28,663 nucleotides of DNA from an uncultured Collinsella sp. (GTDB lineage: Bacteria; Actinomycetota; Coriobacteriia; Coriobacteriales; Coriobacteriaceae): the NCBI GenBank assembly GCA_900543945.1, contig UQTN01000010.1:1-28663 (forward strand), read 5' to 3'. The position numbers and the translations under genes were made by a program. Position 1 is the stretch's first letter. Each line of letters starts with the position of its first letter. Shown piece by piece: positions 1 to 8,338 of the stretch. The notes beneath the pieces are model-generated. The model saw only the letters and a program-made list of their open reading frames with translations, had not been told where the DNA came from and did no database searches.

Positions 1-23
1 GAAGAGCACATTAAGTGCTCTTC
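1..23. repeat. Perfect 9-bp hairpin at window edge
   Basis: GAAGAGCAC and GTGCTCTTC flank a 5-nt loop. It could be the terminator of a gene lying to the left, but any U-tract would be outside the window. The rest of 24-168 shows no gene; it is the region downstream of the aminotransferase. Confidence 0.4.
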
Positions 24-168
24 GGCTCGTGCGGAATCTACGAAAATCTCAACCCGGCCCCTCGGACCGGAGCTGCGGTAACTTTGCTGCGAATCCTCGT
101 GTCCGTTGAGCGACGTGCCCCACTCATAATGCTTGGGTCGGTGGGCTGATGTGTTGCATCCCTGAGGG

Positions 169-1305
169 CTAAAAGGTTGAAATGAAGGTGGACAGGCGGT
201 GGAGGCCTTCGTCCAGGTCTTTATCGGAAACGCAATAGCTGAGGCGGACGTGGCCTTCGGTGCCGAAGCAGTCGCCCGGGACTAGGGCTACGTTTGCCTC
301 TTCGATGGCTTTGATGCAGAAGTCTTCGCTGGTTAGGCCGAACTTTTTGATGCTCGGGAAAGTGTAGAAGGCTCCTGCGGGCTCTACTACGTCGAGGCCC
401 ATGGCGTTTAAGGCTGCGAGTACGCGTTCGCGGCGGGCTCGGTAGACTTTGAGCATGGGGGTTGGGTCGACGGTCAGGGCTCGGGCTGCGGCGTCCATTT
501 CGAAGGAGACAGCACTCGATACTAAGTATTGGTGAGCCTTTGCGATCTCGGCGATGACGGGGGCCGCTGCTGCGAGCCAGCCCAAGCGCCAGCCGGTCAT
601 AGCCCAGGGCTTGGAGAAGCTCTCGATGACCACTGTCTGATCGCGCAGCTCAGGGTGGCGCTGGGCAAAGCGCTCGTAGCCATCCACATAGACGAGGCGG
701 TTGTACACGTCGTCGCAGACCACGTAGATGCCCGCCTGCTCCGCCACGCGCGCTACGGCGTCGAGTGAGGCCGCGCTGAGAATGCAGCCCGTGGGATTGT
801 TGGGCGAGCAGATAACGATGGCCTTGGTCGCCGGGGTCACACAGGCGCGAAGCGCTTCCTCGTCAATCTGGAATTGCGCAGGCTCCGTATCCAAAAAGGC
901 CGCTTTGGCGTGATTGGCTACGACGATGCTCTCGTACAGGCCAAAGGCCGGCGTGGGGATAATGACCTCGTCGCCGGGGTTGAGCATAGCCATGAATGTT
1001 GCCGACAGGGCCTCAGTCGCGCCGTCGGTCAGGATGACCTCGTCTGCCGAAAACGTAAGGCCCGCATCCCCCATGTAGGCAGACAGTGCCTCGCGCAGGG
1101 CGGGGCGACCGTTGTTGGGCGGATAGTGCGTGTCACCGCGGCCCAACGCGGCGGTCACCTCGGCACTGATAACATCGGGCGTAGGAAAATCGGGCTCGCC
1201 AAGCGCAAGCGCGATGCACCCTGGGTGCTGGGCGGCGAGCGCGTTAATCCGACGGATGCCGGAGGGCTTGAGCGTGGCAAGCGAGGTGTTCATAGGCAGA
1301 CGCAT
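169..1305 (-). CDS. PLP-dependent class I/II aminotransferase
   Basis: A 378-residue fold-type I aminotransferase of the aspartate aminotransferase superfamily, which transfers an amino group between an amino acid and a 2-oxo acid in the cytoplasm. Visible landmarks are SPNNPTG at about 167-173, the DDVY cofactor-binding stretch near 198-201, and SFSKPWAMTGWRLG, in which Lys232 is the PLP Schiff-base lysine and Arg240 the phosphate contact. Length matches the family (about 380-400). The ATG at 1305 is preceded by GAAAGGA at good spacing; a second ATG four codons in is less well placed. It is transcribed divergently from the gene at 1399. Substrate cannot be read from sequence; aspartate, aromatic or N-acetyl-diaminopimelate (PatA-like) aminotransferases are all possible. 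Confidence 0.9.
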   Translation of the reverse strand: MRLPMNTSLATLKPSGIRRINALAAQHPGCIALALGEPDFPTPDVISAEVTAALGRGDTHYPPNNGRPALREALSAYMGDAGLTFSADEVILTDGATEALSATFMAMLNPGDEVIIPTPAFGLYESIVVANHAKAAFLDTEPAQFQIDEEALRACVTPATKAIVICSPNNPTGCILSAASLDAVARVAEQAGIYVVCDDVYNRLVYVDGYERFAQRHPELRDQTVVIESFSKPWAMTGWRLGWLAAAAPVIAEIAKAHQYLVSSAVSFEMDAAARALTVDPTPMLKVYRARRERVLAALNAMGLDVVEPAGAFYTFPSIKKFGLTSEDFCIKAIEEANVALVPGDCFGTEGHVRLSYCVSDKDLDEGLHRLSTFISTF

Positions 1306-1398
1306 GGCGTTCCTTTCGTAAGGGTTGCACTAGGATAGCGCGGCGAGGCGCCGCCAGACGGTGTAACCTAAACGGAAACCAACCGGAAAGGAGGCGGC

Positions 1399-2070
1399 AT
1401 GGAGACGACCGCACGCGGCGATGTACCAAAAACGCTGCAAACCATTGCGTATATCAGTATTCCCAAGAGCGCCGATCTTGAGTTTTTGCTCTGGGACCTG
1501 CAGGATGCCATCGCCGCCTATGCACAGATTTCCGGCACCGCACTCCCCCATCCAGTCGACTTGGAGGCGGATGATGCCGGCAGCGTTGCCGGTACCGCCG
1601 ATGGCATTGTGTTCGCCGTTGAAGATGCACCCAATGATGAAGCGATGGCGCCCATTGAGCAGGTGCTCGACCGCTTTGGCGGCGCAGGGACGCGTGCCTA
1701 CGTTGTTGTCCAGGCCGACATCGGCGGCCTGGAGCGAGCACACGGGCTCGTCGTGCGTCTGCGAGCGGCGTGCGACCTTCGTGGGCTGTCATGGTGCGGC
1801 GGCGTTGTCGCCTGTACCGGCAGCGGCTTCGCGGCGCTTCGTCACTCACCGCGCATGGGACTCTTGCGGCGACCGTTTTCGGAAGCGATGGACAAGCTCG
1901 TAGGCGCCGTTCGTATGGGCTGTTCGGTTGAGCATGCGCAGCGACTTGGTGGTGGTAATGCCGAGGACGTCGACGCCGACGGCATGGCTTGCGCCGAGCC
2001 AGCCGTGCCCGTGCCGATCTGGCGAGGCGTTCTGAAACACCTCGGCGCCCGCACTCAATCAATAATCTAA
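1399..2070 (+). CDS. Uncharacterised protein, possibly flavodoxin-like fold
   Basis: A 223-residue soluble protein with a strong ribosome binding site (AAAGGAGG) ahead of the ATG. I do not recognise a firm family. The alternation of hydrophobic strands and helices (YISIPKSADLEFLLWDL, GIVFAVED, RAYVVVQADI, SWCGGVVACTGSGF) and the final helix FSEAMDKLVGAVRMG resemble the later half of NADPH-dependent FMN reductase or flavodoxin-type proteins, but no FMN phosphate-binding loop is evident at the N-terminus. No signal peptide or membrane segment is seen. It is convergent with the glycosylase gene, the two stop codons being one base apart, so there is no room for a separate terminator. It starts 93 bp from the divergent aminotransferase. 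Confidence 0.6.
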   Translation: METTARGDVPKTLQTIAYISIPKSADLEFLLWDLQDAIAAYAQISGTALPHPVDLEADDAGSVAGTADGIVFAVEDAPNDEAMAPIEQVLDRFGGAGTRAYVVVQADIGGLERAHGLVVRLRAACDLRGLSWCGGVVACTGSGFAALRHSPRMGLLRRPFSEAMDKLVGAVRMGCSVEHAQRLGGGNAEDVDADGMACAEPAVPVPIWRGVLKHLGARTQSII

Positions 2071-2071
2071 A

Positions 2072-2635
2072 TTAATGAGCTGCCCAGTCAACGGCTTCAC
2101 TCCAACGCTCGACAAGCCGCTCCAAACGCCACGCCGCGTTGGCAGGACTCGTCGACGGCAGCACGATGGCGGGTAGCCCCGTCCGCTCTTGTAGATAGCG
2201 TTTGTAGAGCCGTCCGGCCGTGCCGCCGTTGCAAACAACGATCTCGATCGGCGTGGCATCCACAATGCGTTCAATATGTGCCGGCACAACGTTTTTGATG
2301 CTAGCGTCACTCGAGCCCTTAATGTCGCAGCTCTCGATCACGTCCCACAGGGCCACACCGCCGTTGAGCAGCATAGCCCGCTTGGCAGCAATCGAGGCGG
2401 CGAGCGTCGCGGGCTCGCCGCTCGCCAAAGAGTCTCCCTCGTTGGGCGGCACAGGCACACCGAGACACGCCGCCGTGACCCGCCAAAAGCGGTTCTGCGG
2501 ATTGCCATAGTAGAAGGCATTGGCACGCGAGAGCACCGAGGGAAACGACCCCAGCACCAAAACGCGCGAGCGCTCGTCAAACACGGGTTCAAACCCATGC
2601 TCAATATGTTGATAGCCCTCGTCGGACGCAGCCAT
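2072..2635 (-). CDS. Hypoxanthine (deoxyinosine)-DNA glycosylase, uracil-DNA glycosylase superfamily
   Basis: A 187-residue base-excision repair enzyme that removes deaminated bases, mainly deoxyinosine in the family-6 (HDG) group, from DNA. The N-terminal motif VLGSFPSVLS at about 27-36, followed by FYYGNPQNRFW (41-51), is the signature of this group; Asn48 sits in the catalytic position. GVALWDVIESCDIKGSSD (93-110) and the C-terminal VLPSTSPAN (158-166) complete the three UDG-superfamily motifs. The ATG follows the amylase stop by three bases (TAG GCC ATG), so translation is probably coupled to that gene. No functional link between DNA repair and starch degradation is evident; this seems to be simple co-transcription. 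Confidence 0.85.
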   Translation of the reverse strand: MAASDEGYQHIEHGFEPVFDERSRVLVLGSFPSVLSRANAFYYGNPQNRFWRVTAACLGVPVPPNEGDSLASGEPATLAASIAAKRAMLLNGGVALWDVIESCDIKGSSDASIKNVVPAHIERIVDATPIEIVVCNGGTAGRLYKRYLQERTGLPAIVLPSTSPANAAWRLERLVERWSEAVDWAAH

Positions 2636-2638
2636 GGC

Positions 2639-4015
2639 CTAGGCCCTCAACAGATAGCGTACCTCGTAGGGTGCAAGCTCAAGGGCACCCGTTAGCTCGA
2701 CTGTGGGCGCGCCGTCGGCAAGTAGGTCGGCAAAGGAGCCGTTGAGCTCGCCGGCTCCAAAGGTATAGGGCTCGTTCACGGCATTGACCGCCACGAGCAC
2801 CGTCGCGTCGTCGCAGGCGCGCTCGAACAGCAGCTGCTTGTTCTGGATCACCACGTTGCGATAGGCACCGTAGTTGAGAGCACGGGCCGCCGCGTCGTCG
2901 GCCGAGCGAAGGTGCGCAAGCTGCGTGATGAACGCCGTCAGCTCGTTGGGCGCAGGCTCATCGAGCGCAGGTCGCAGCGCCCAGTCGCCATCGGGGCCGC
3001 CCTTTTCGCCGGCAATTCCCCACTCGCTGCCATAGTAGACACACGGAATGCCCGGCATGCCAAAGAGCATGCCATAGGCGGGACGCAGGCACGACTTGTC
3101 GGTGAGGATGCTCGCCAGGCGCGGCACGTCGTGGTTGTCGACAAACGACAGCAGGTGTTTGCCGCGGTAGATGCACCACGGATCGCCGCCAAACTGGCGA
3201 TGCAGCGAATGGGCAATCTCGAACATGTTGACCGAGTTAAAGCTGGAGTACAGGCCCTTGTAGCACTCGTAGTTGGTGCAGGAGTCAAGCATCTCGTCGT
3301 TGACGATCTGGTTGTAGTCGCCGTGGAGCGTCTCGCCGATCAGCACAAAATCGGGCTTGAGCTCGCGGGTAAAGGTATGCAGACGACGCATGAAGTCGCG
3401 GTCGAGCATATAGGCAACGTCCAGGCGCAGGCCGTCGACGCCAAACACGTCAGCCCAACGGCGCACGGACTCGAGCAGGTAATCGACCACAGCGGGATTT
3501 TGCAGGTTGAGCTTCACAAGTTCAAAATGGCCTTCCCAACCCTCGTACCAAAAGCCGTCGCCATAGCAGGAGTCGCCGTCAAAGCTAATGTGGAACCAGT
3601 CCTTGTACGGCGAGTCCCACTTACGCTCCTGCACATCACGGAAGGCCCAGAAGCCGCGGCCGACGTGGTTGAAGACCGCATCGAGCACCACACGGATGCC
3701 ATGGGCGTGCAGCGTCTCGCATACGGCGGCAAAATCGGCATCCCCGCCCAGGCGGCGGTCGACATGGCGCAGGCTGCGCGTATCGTAGCCGTGGCTGTCG
3801 GATTCGAGCGGCGGGTTGATGAGCACAGCGCCAACGCCGAGTTCTTGCAGGTAGTCAGCCCATTGGGCGATCTTCATGATGGGTGCATCGGGGTTGGGCG
3901 CAGCGTTGACAGCCTGGGCGAGTTCATCCTCGGCAACGGGAGCGGCGTTTTCGCGCGGAGCTCCGCAAAAGCCCAGCGGATAGATCTGATAGAACGTCGT
4001 CTCGTATGCCCACAT
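2639..4015 (-). CDS. GH13 family alpha-amylase-type glycosidase
   Basis: A 458-residue glycoside hydrolase of the (beta/alpha)8 alpha-amylase family acting on alpha-glucan oligosaccharides. All four conserved regions are present: LDAVFNH (111-117), GLRLDVA with nucleophile Asp199, IGETLHG with acid/base Glu228, and FVDNHD with the third carboxylate Asp296. There is no signal peptide, so the enzyme is intracellular, as expected for maltodextrin or glycogen-derived substrates. The C-terminus (ALELAPYEVRYL) ends in the usual beta-sandwich domain C. The ATG at 4015 is preceded by GGGAGG. It is the first gene of a two-gene unit with the DNA glycosylase. Exact specificity (amylase, maltogenic or neopullulanase-like) cannot be assigned. 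Confidence 0.88.
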   Translation of the reverse strand: MWAYETTFYQIYPLGFCGAPRENAAPVAEDELAQAVNAAPNPDAPIMKIAQWADYLQELGVGAVLINPPLESDSHGYDTRSLRHVDRRLGGDADFAAVCETLHAHGIRVVLDAVFNHVGRGFWAFRDVQERKWDSPYKDWFHISFDGDSCYGDGFWYEGWEGHFELVKLNLQNPAVVDYLLESVRRWADVFGVDGLRLDVAYMLDRDFMRRLHTFTRELKPDFVLIGETLHGDYNQIVNDEMLDSCTNYECYKGLYSSFNSVNMFEIAHSLHRQFGGDPWCIYRGKHLLSFVDNHDVPRLASILTDKSCLRPAYGMLFGMPGIPCVYYGSEWGIAGEKGGPDGDWALRPALDEPAPNELTAFITQLAHLRSADDAAARALNYGAYRNVVIQNKQLLFERACDDATVLVAVNAVNEPYTFGAGELNGSFADLLADGAPTVELTGALELAPYEVRYLLRA

Positions 4016-4086
4016 AGCAACCTCCCGGTAAGCTCAACACAACGATATCCATTGTATGCCCGGCTTGTATCCTCTCCCCCAAAATA

Positions 4087-4153
4087 AGTTGCGGTGAAAT
4101 AATTCCTGCTTGGGCCTTCAGAGGCCTTAAACAGGAGCTATTCCACCGCAGCT
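4087..4153. repeat. Long imperfect inverted repeat between MFS and amylase genes
   Basis: Two 22-nt arms (4087-4108 and 4132-4153) differ at four positions, all transitions, and enclose a loop that contains its own GGCCT/AGGCC hairpin (4113-4117, 4122-4126). It lies 15 bp downstream of the MFS stop codon, so it could act as a terminator or RNA-stabilising structure, but no U-tract follows on either strand. It may instead be a miniature palindromic element. Confidence 0.55.
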
Positions 4154-4168
4154 GATGAGGGGACGTGA

Positions 4169-5365
4169 TTAGGCGACGGGCTTTGCGCGGCGTATGGCTG
4201 GGAACAGTACGGTGATGGCAAGGATGACGCCCACGACGGTAATCGCCCCGCCCGCAAAGCCAATCCAAGCGATACCGGGACCCGAAACCACGGCGCCGCC
4301 GATTGCGGTGCCCGTGCCGATACCGAGGTTAAACAGGCCCGAGAAGATCGACATGGCGACGGCCGACGAATCCGCCGGCGTGTACTTGATGAGCTCGGCC
4401 TGGAACGCAACGTTAAAGGCCGTGGAGCAGCAGCCCCATAGCGCGCAGACGGCAAGCACTGCTACGAGCGACGATGCGACCGGACCCACGAGCAGCAGAG
4501 CCACCGGCACGCCGGAGAGCGTGATAGCCAAGAACGGGAAGCGATGCCCATCGAACAGGCGGCCAAACAGCCAGCTTCCGAGCAGACCAGAGCAGCCAAA
4601 CGCCGTCAGCGTCATGGTAATAGCGCTTGCGTCGACGTGCGCGACCTGCGCCAGGAACGGCTCGATATAGCTGTAACCCGCATAATAGCCGGTCGCCATA
4701 AAGACCGTGACCGCGTAGAGCGCAATCAGGAACGGGTTCTTGAGCAGCTCGGGCAGCTGTTTGACGGTAAAGCGCTCGCCCGCCGGCATGGCCGGGAACA
4801 CCGCGGCCTGGTAGACAACCGCGACAGCCGAGAGGGCCCCGACCGCGGCGAATGTCATGCGCCAGCCCACGGCCAGTCCGATGGCGCGGCCGATCGGCAG
4901 GCCAAAGATCTGCGCGATGGACGAGCCCGTGGCGATCATGCTAATGGCGAGCGCCCCGTGGCGACTGTCGACCAGGCGCGAGGCCATAATCGAGGCGACC
5001 GACCAGAACACGGCATGTGCGCAAGCGACCACCAGGCGCGCACAGACCAGGATGGGATATGTCGGTGCCACAGCGGACAGGAACTGACCCAGAGAAAACA
5101 CGGCGAGCACGCCGAGCAGCATACGCTTGAACTCAAAGCGCGAGGCAAACACCATGAGTGGCAGCGACAGCAGCATGACGCCCCAAGCATAGACCGAGAT
5201 CATGATGCCTGCCTGGGCCTCGGTGAGCGAGAACGACGCGGCGATATCAGTCAGAAGGCCGATGGGCATGAACTCCGACGTGTTGAACACGAACGCACAG
5301 CAGGCGAGCCCGATAAGCGGGAGCCACTGCTTGAGCGAGATGCCATCTTGTCTTGCCTGAGTCAT
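4169..5365 (-). CDS. SotB/AraJ-like sugar efflux MFS transporter
   Basis: A 398-residue major facilitator superfamily protein with twelve predicted membrane segments. The first half is very like E. coli SotB/AraJ: FVFNTSEFMPIGLLTDIA in helix 1, the GIMISVYAWGVMLLSLPLM stretch in helix 2, RLVVACAHAVFWSVAS in helix 4 and IATGSSIAQIFGLPIGR in helix 5. The family exports sugars, IPTG or drugs by proton antiport. I chose the ATG at 5365 because GGAGAGGG lies just upstream; an in-frame ATG 48 bases earlier would overlap the promoter. It is a single-gene unit with its own promoter inside the feoB terminator region. Confidence 0.88.
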   Translation of the reverse strand: MTQARQDGISLKQWLPLIGLACCAFVFNTSEFMPIGLLTDIAASFSLTEAQAGIMISVYAWGVMLLSLPLMVFASRFEFKRMLLGVLAVFSLGQFLSAVAPTYPILVCARLVVACAHAVFWSVASIMASRLVDSRHGALAISMIATGSSIAQIFGLPIGRAIGLAVGWRMTFAAVGALSAVAVVYQAAVFPAMPAGERFTVKQLPELLKNPFLIALYAVTVFMATGYYAGYSYIEPFLAQVAHVDASAITMTLTAFGCSGLLGSWLFGRLFDGHRFPFLAITLSGVPVALLLVGPVASSLVAVLAVCALWGCCSTAFNVAFQAELIKYTPADSSAVAMSIFSGLFNLGIGTGTAIGGAVVSGPGIAWIGFAGGAITVVGVILAITVLFPAIRRAKPVA

Positions 5366-5401
5366 GTAGGAACCCTCTCCGATTGTCTTGAGCGATGGGC
5401 G

Positions 5402-5431
5402 ATTATATAGCAACGGCCCCGCATCCGTCAG
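5402..5431 (-). promoter_or_regulatory. Sigma-70 promoter for the MFS gene
   Basis: On the minus strand a perfect -10 TATAAT (5402-5407) lies 18 bp from CTGACG (5426-5431). The -35 element falls in the loop of the feoB terminator hairpin, and the start codon of the MFS gene is 37 bp downstream of the -10. Confidence 0.55.
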
Positions 5432-5447
5432 TACAGATGCGGGGCCG
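5414..5447 (-). terminator. Intrinsic terminator-like hairpin after feoB
   Basis: A perfect 12-bp GC-rich stem (CGGCCCCGCATC with its complement) and a 10-nt loop lie 41 bp beyond the feoB stop codon. The following tract on the minus strand is only moderately U-rich (TTGCTATATAA). Confidence 0.7.
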
Positions 5448-5488
5448 CAATCAACTCAATACACAGGGGTTGCGCCGTCAATAAATAG

Positions 5489-7849
5489 CTAAGCCAACCC
5501 CAGCAATATGCCCGCCGAATGCACGACAAACGCCACGATCCAGGCGACCGTCACCTGAAACGCGAATACGGCCACGGCATAGCGCGCGCCCAGCTCGCTC
5601 TTGACGGCGCCGATGGACGCCACGCACGGCGGGTACAGCAGCGTAAAGACCAAGAACACGTAAGCGGTAAACGGCGAAAACATGGCTGACAGTGCCGCGG
5701 GAGAGGTTGCGCCCAAAAGCACCGTGAGCGTCGAGATGACGCTCTCCTTGGCAATGAGTCCCGTGACGAGTGCCGTCGAGGCGCGCCAGTCGCCAAAACC
5801 GAGCGGGGCCAACACCGGCGCGATGATGCTGCCGAGGCCCGCAAGCAGGCTTTGCGACTGGTCGGCGACCACGTTAAAGCGGATATCGAACGTCTGCAGG
5901 AACCAGATGACCACCGTAGCGGCAAAGATAATGGTAAAGGCCTTGGTGATGAAGTCCTTGGCCTTATCCCATGCCAGCATCACCGTCGTCTTGACGCTCG
6001 GCAGGCGGTAATTGGGAAGCTCCATGATAAACGGAACCGGGTCGCCCTTAAATGCCGTGCGGTTGAGCACCAAAGCCGCGATGCAGCCGACCACGATACC
6101 GATCAGATAGAGCGAGACCATGGCGGGGACCGTCGCCTGCGGGAAAAATGCTCCGCACAGCAAGCCGTAAACCGGCAGCTTGGCCGAGCAACTCATAAAC
6201 GGCGTGAGCATGACCGTCATCTTGCGGTCGTGCTCGGACGGCAGCGTGCGCGTCGACATGATAGCCGGCACGGTGCAGCCAAAACCGACGAGCATGGGCA
6301 CGAAGCTGCGGCCCGACAGGCCAAAGCGACGCAGCACTTTATCCATGACAAAGGCCACGCGCGCCATGTATCCGGAGTCTTCCAGAATGGAAAGGAACAA
6401 GAAGAGCACGACGATAATCGGCAGGAAGGTCAGCACGCTGCCCACGCCCGTAAGCACGCCGTCGACAGCCAGCGAGCGCACCACGTCGTTGGTTCCAAAC
6501 GCCTTGAGGCCCGCATCGGCCGAGGCGATGATGGCAGCGATGCCGTCCTCCATAAGTCCCTGCAACGCCGCGCCGATCACGCCAAACGTCAGCCAAAAAA
6601 CGAGGCCCATGATCACCAGGAACGCCGGGATGGCCGTATAGCGACCCGTCAGGATGCGGTCGATCTTGACGGAGCGCACGTGCTCGCGGCTCTCGTGCGG
6701 CTTGACGACGCAACGCCCGCACACGTCGCCGATAAAGCTAAAGCGCATATCGGCCAGCGCGGACAGGCGATCGGTGCCGGCCTCGCCCTCCATCTGGGTA
6801 ATGATGTGCTCGATGGCGTCGAGTTCGTTGCGATCCAGGTGAAGCGACTCGGTTACCAGCTCGTCGCCCTCAACCAGCTTGGTCGCCGCAAAACGCACCG
6901 GAATATGCGCCGTCGCGGCATGGTCCTCGATAAGGTTGGCGATGCCGTGGATGCAGCGATGCAGCGCGCCGCCGTCCGGGCCATCGGGCGCGCAGAAGTC
7001 CAGGCGACCGGGACGCTCGCGGAACCGCGCCACGTGCAGAGCGTGTTCCACCAGCTCACCGATGCCCTCGTTGCGGGCGGCGCTAATGGGGACAACAGGC
7101 ACGCCCAACAGGCTCTCGAGCAGGTTGACGTCCACGGCGCCGCCGTTGGCCGTCACCTCGTCCATCATGTTGAGCGCGATGACCATGGGGCGATCGAGCT
7201 CCATAAGCTGCAGCGTCAGGTACAGATTGCGCTCGATGTTGGTGGCGTCGATGATGTCGATGATAGCGTCGGGGGTTTCGTCCAAGATGAATTGGCGGCT
7301 GACGATCTCTTCGCCCGTGTACGGCGACAGCGAATAGATGCCAGGCAGGTCGGTAACGCTCGCCTCGGGGTGGTTACGGATAGTGCCGTCCTTGCGGTCG
7401 ACCGTCACGCCGGGAAAGTTACCGACATGCTGGTTGGAGCCCGTCAGCTGGTTGAATAACGTGGTCTTGCCGCAGTTTTGGTTGCCGGCGAGGGCAAAGT
7501 GCAGCGGCGCGCCCTCGGGCACGGCCGTCTTTGCCGCACGGGGCGAATACGTCCCCTCGCCGAGTGCCGGATGCTCCGTCGTGCCGATTGCAGCGTTAGC
7601 GCGCGGACCCATATCGGTATCGTGAATGCCCACAAGCTCAATGCGGGCGGCATCGTCCTTGCGCAGTGTCAACTCGTAGCCGCGCAGGCGAATCTCGAGC
7701 GGGTCGCCCATGGGGGCGTACTTCATCATGGTGACTTCGGTGCCCGGCGTTAAACCCATGTCCAAAATATGCTGTCGGAGTGCCCGATCGTCCGATGCCA
7801 CCGATGCGACAACGGCGTCCTTTCCGATCTCGAGTGTATCGAGCTTCAC
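5489..7849 (-). CDS. feoB: FeoA-FeoB fusion ferrous iron transporter
   Basis: A 786-residue membrane protein importing Fe(II). Residues 1 to about 75 form a fused FeoA (SH3-like) domain (LRQHILDMGLTPGTEVTMM). The G domain follows: G1 GNQNCGKTT (122-130), G3 DLPG (167-170), G4 NMMD (227-230) and G5 SAARNEG (256-262). The C-terminal half contains the Gate and Core membrane regions, with the typical MLVGFGCTVPAIMSTR and FMSCSAKLPVYGLLC stretches. G1 has Gln-Asn-Cys where E. coli has Pro-Asn-Ser, a variant I recall from other anaerobes. No separate feoA or feoC is visible. GAAAGGATGAGCGTG precedes the ATG. An upstream dyad at 7873-7897 may be a regulatory site. Confidence 0.95.
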   Translation of the reverse strand: MKLDTLEIGKDAVVASVASDDRALRQHILDMGLTPGTEVTMMKYAPMGDPLEIRLRGYELTLRKDDAARIELVGIHDTDMGPRANAAIGTTEHPALGEGTYSPRAAKTAVPEGAPLHFALAGNQNCGKTTLFNQLTGSNQHVGNFPGVTVDRKDGTIRNHPEASVTDLPGIYSLSPYTGEEIVSRQFILDETPDAIIDIIDATNIERNLYLTLQLMELDRPMVIALNMMDEVTANGGAVDVNLLESLLGVPVVPISAARNEGIGELVEHALHVARFRERPGRLDFCAPDGPDGGALHRCIHGIANLIEDHAATAHIPVRFAATKLVEGDELVTESLHLDRNELDAIEHIITQMEGEAGTDRLSALADMRFSFIGDVCGRCVVKPHESREHVRSVKIDRILTGRYTAIPAFLVIMGLVFWLTFGVIGAALQGLMEDGIAAIIASADAGLKAFGTNDVVRSLAVDGVLTGVGSVLTFLPIIVVLFLFLSILEDSGYMARVAFVMDKVLRRFGLSGRSFVPMLVGFGCTVPAIMSTRTLPSEHDRKMTVMLTPFMSCSAKLPVYGLLCGAFFPQATVPAMVSLYLIGIVVGCIAALVLNRTAFKGDPVPFIMELPNYRLPSVKTTVMLAWDKAKDFITKAFTIIFAATVVIWFLQTFDIRFNVVADQSQSLLAGLGSIIAPVLAPLGFGDWRASTALVTGLIAKESVISTLTVLLGATSPAALSAMFSPFTAYVFLVFTLLYPPCVASIGAVKSELGARYAVAVFAFQVTVAWIVAFVVHSAGILLGLA

Positions 7850-7872
7850 GCGCTCATCCTTTCGTTAGACGC

Positions 7873-7897
7873 GGTTAACCGTTTACCGGGGCTAACC
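7873..7897. promoter_or_regulatory. Inverted repeat upstream of feoB
   Basis: GGTTAACC and GGCTAACC form 8-bp arms with one mismatch, 9 bp apart, 24 bp before the feoB start. The position suits an iron-responsive operator, and the TTAACC/GGTTAG half-sites faintly recall DtxR/IdeR half-sites, but the spacing does not fit that consensus. Could also be an mRNA leader hairpin. Confidence 0.3.
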
Positions 7898-7970
7898 AAC
7901 TCGTAACGACAAATGATAGCGCTCTGAACTATTTTATAAAGTCAAATACCGATGTTTACCTGCGCAAACT

Positions 7971-8291
7971 TTATGCGGTGCGCCCCGAAAGCTCTTTGCG
8001 CATACCGCTCAGCGAGATCGAAATGGAACCCGACCGCGCGGTAGCAGTGAGTCGATCACCCTCAACCGACCCCGTGCATGTAAAGGGCGCCTTGCCCATC
8101 AAGACGTGGGAGATAGTACCCGAGAGCTCAAAGAAATCGCACTCAGCGCGGGCACCCGAGAGAGCGATATTGAGACCCCTGACGTTTAGTACTGCCCTGA
8201 GCGCGCCGTTCACCCCATGTGAAAACGTCACCTCGCCGCGCTTGCTCCCCACCGGCGTCTGGGCCAAAACCACATACGTACCCTCAAGCAT
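7971..8291 (-). CDS. Small protein of unknown function
   Basis: A 106-residue protein I do not recognise. The ATG at 8291 is preceded by AGAGGAGGAGCC; a longer reading frame begins 12 codons earlier without such a site. The sequence alternates short beta strands (GTYVVLAQTPVGSKRGEVTF, LRAVLNVRGLNIALSGA, LTATARSGSISISLSG), suggesting an all-beta domain of two similar halves, with no signal peptide or membrane segment. It lies on the same strand as feoB, 121 bp upstream of it, and downstream of the hydrolase. Nothing in the context fixes a role. Confidence 0.6.
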   Translation of the reverse strand: MLEGTYVVLAQTPVGSKRGEVTFSHGVNGALRAVLNVRGLNIALSGARAECDFFELSGTISHVLMGKAPFTCTGSVEGDRLTATARSGSISISLSGMRKELSGRTA

Positions 8292-8338
8292 GGCTCCTCC
8301 TCTAAGCAGACTTTTTGAAACGGGCAAGTAGTCTACTT

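Noticed and set aside
5852..7459. A 535-codon plus-strand frame opposite feoB
   Set aside because: Shadow of feoB, rich in Arg/His/Gln as expected from reading GC-rich sequence in antisense; no ribosome binding site or domain.
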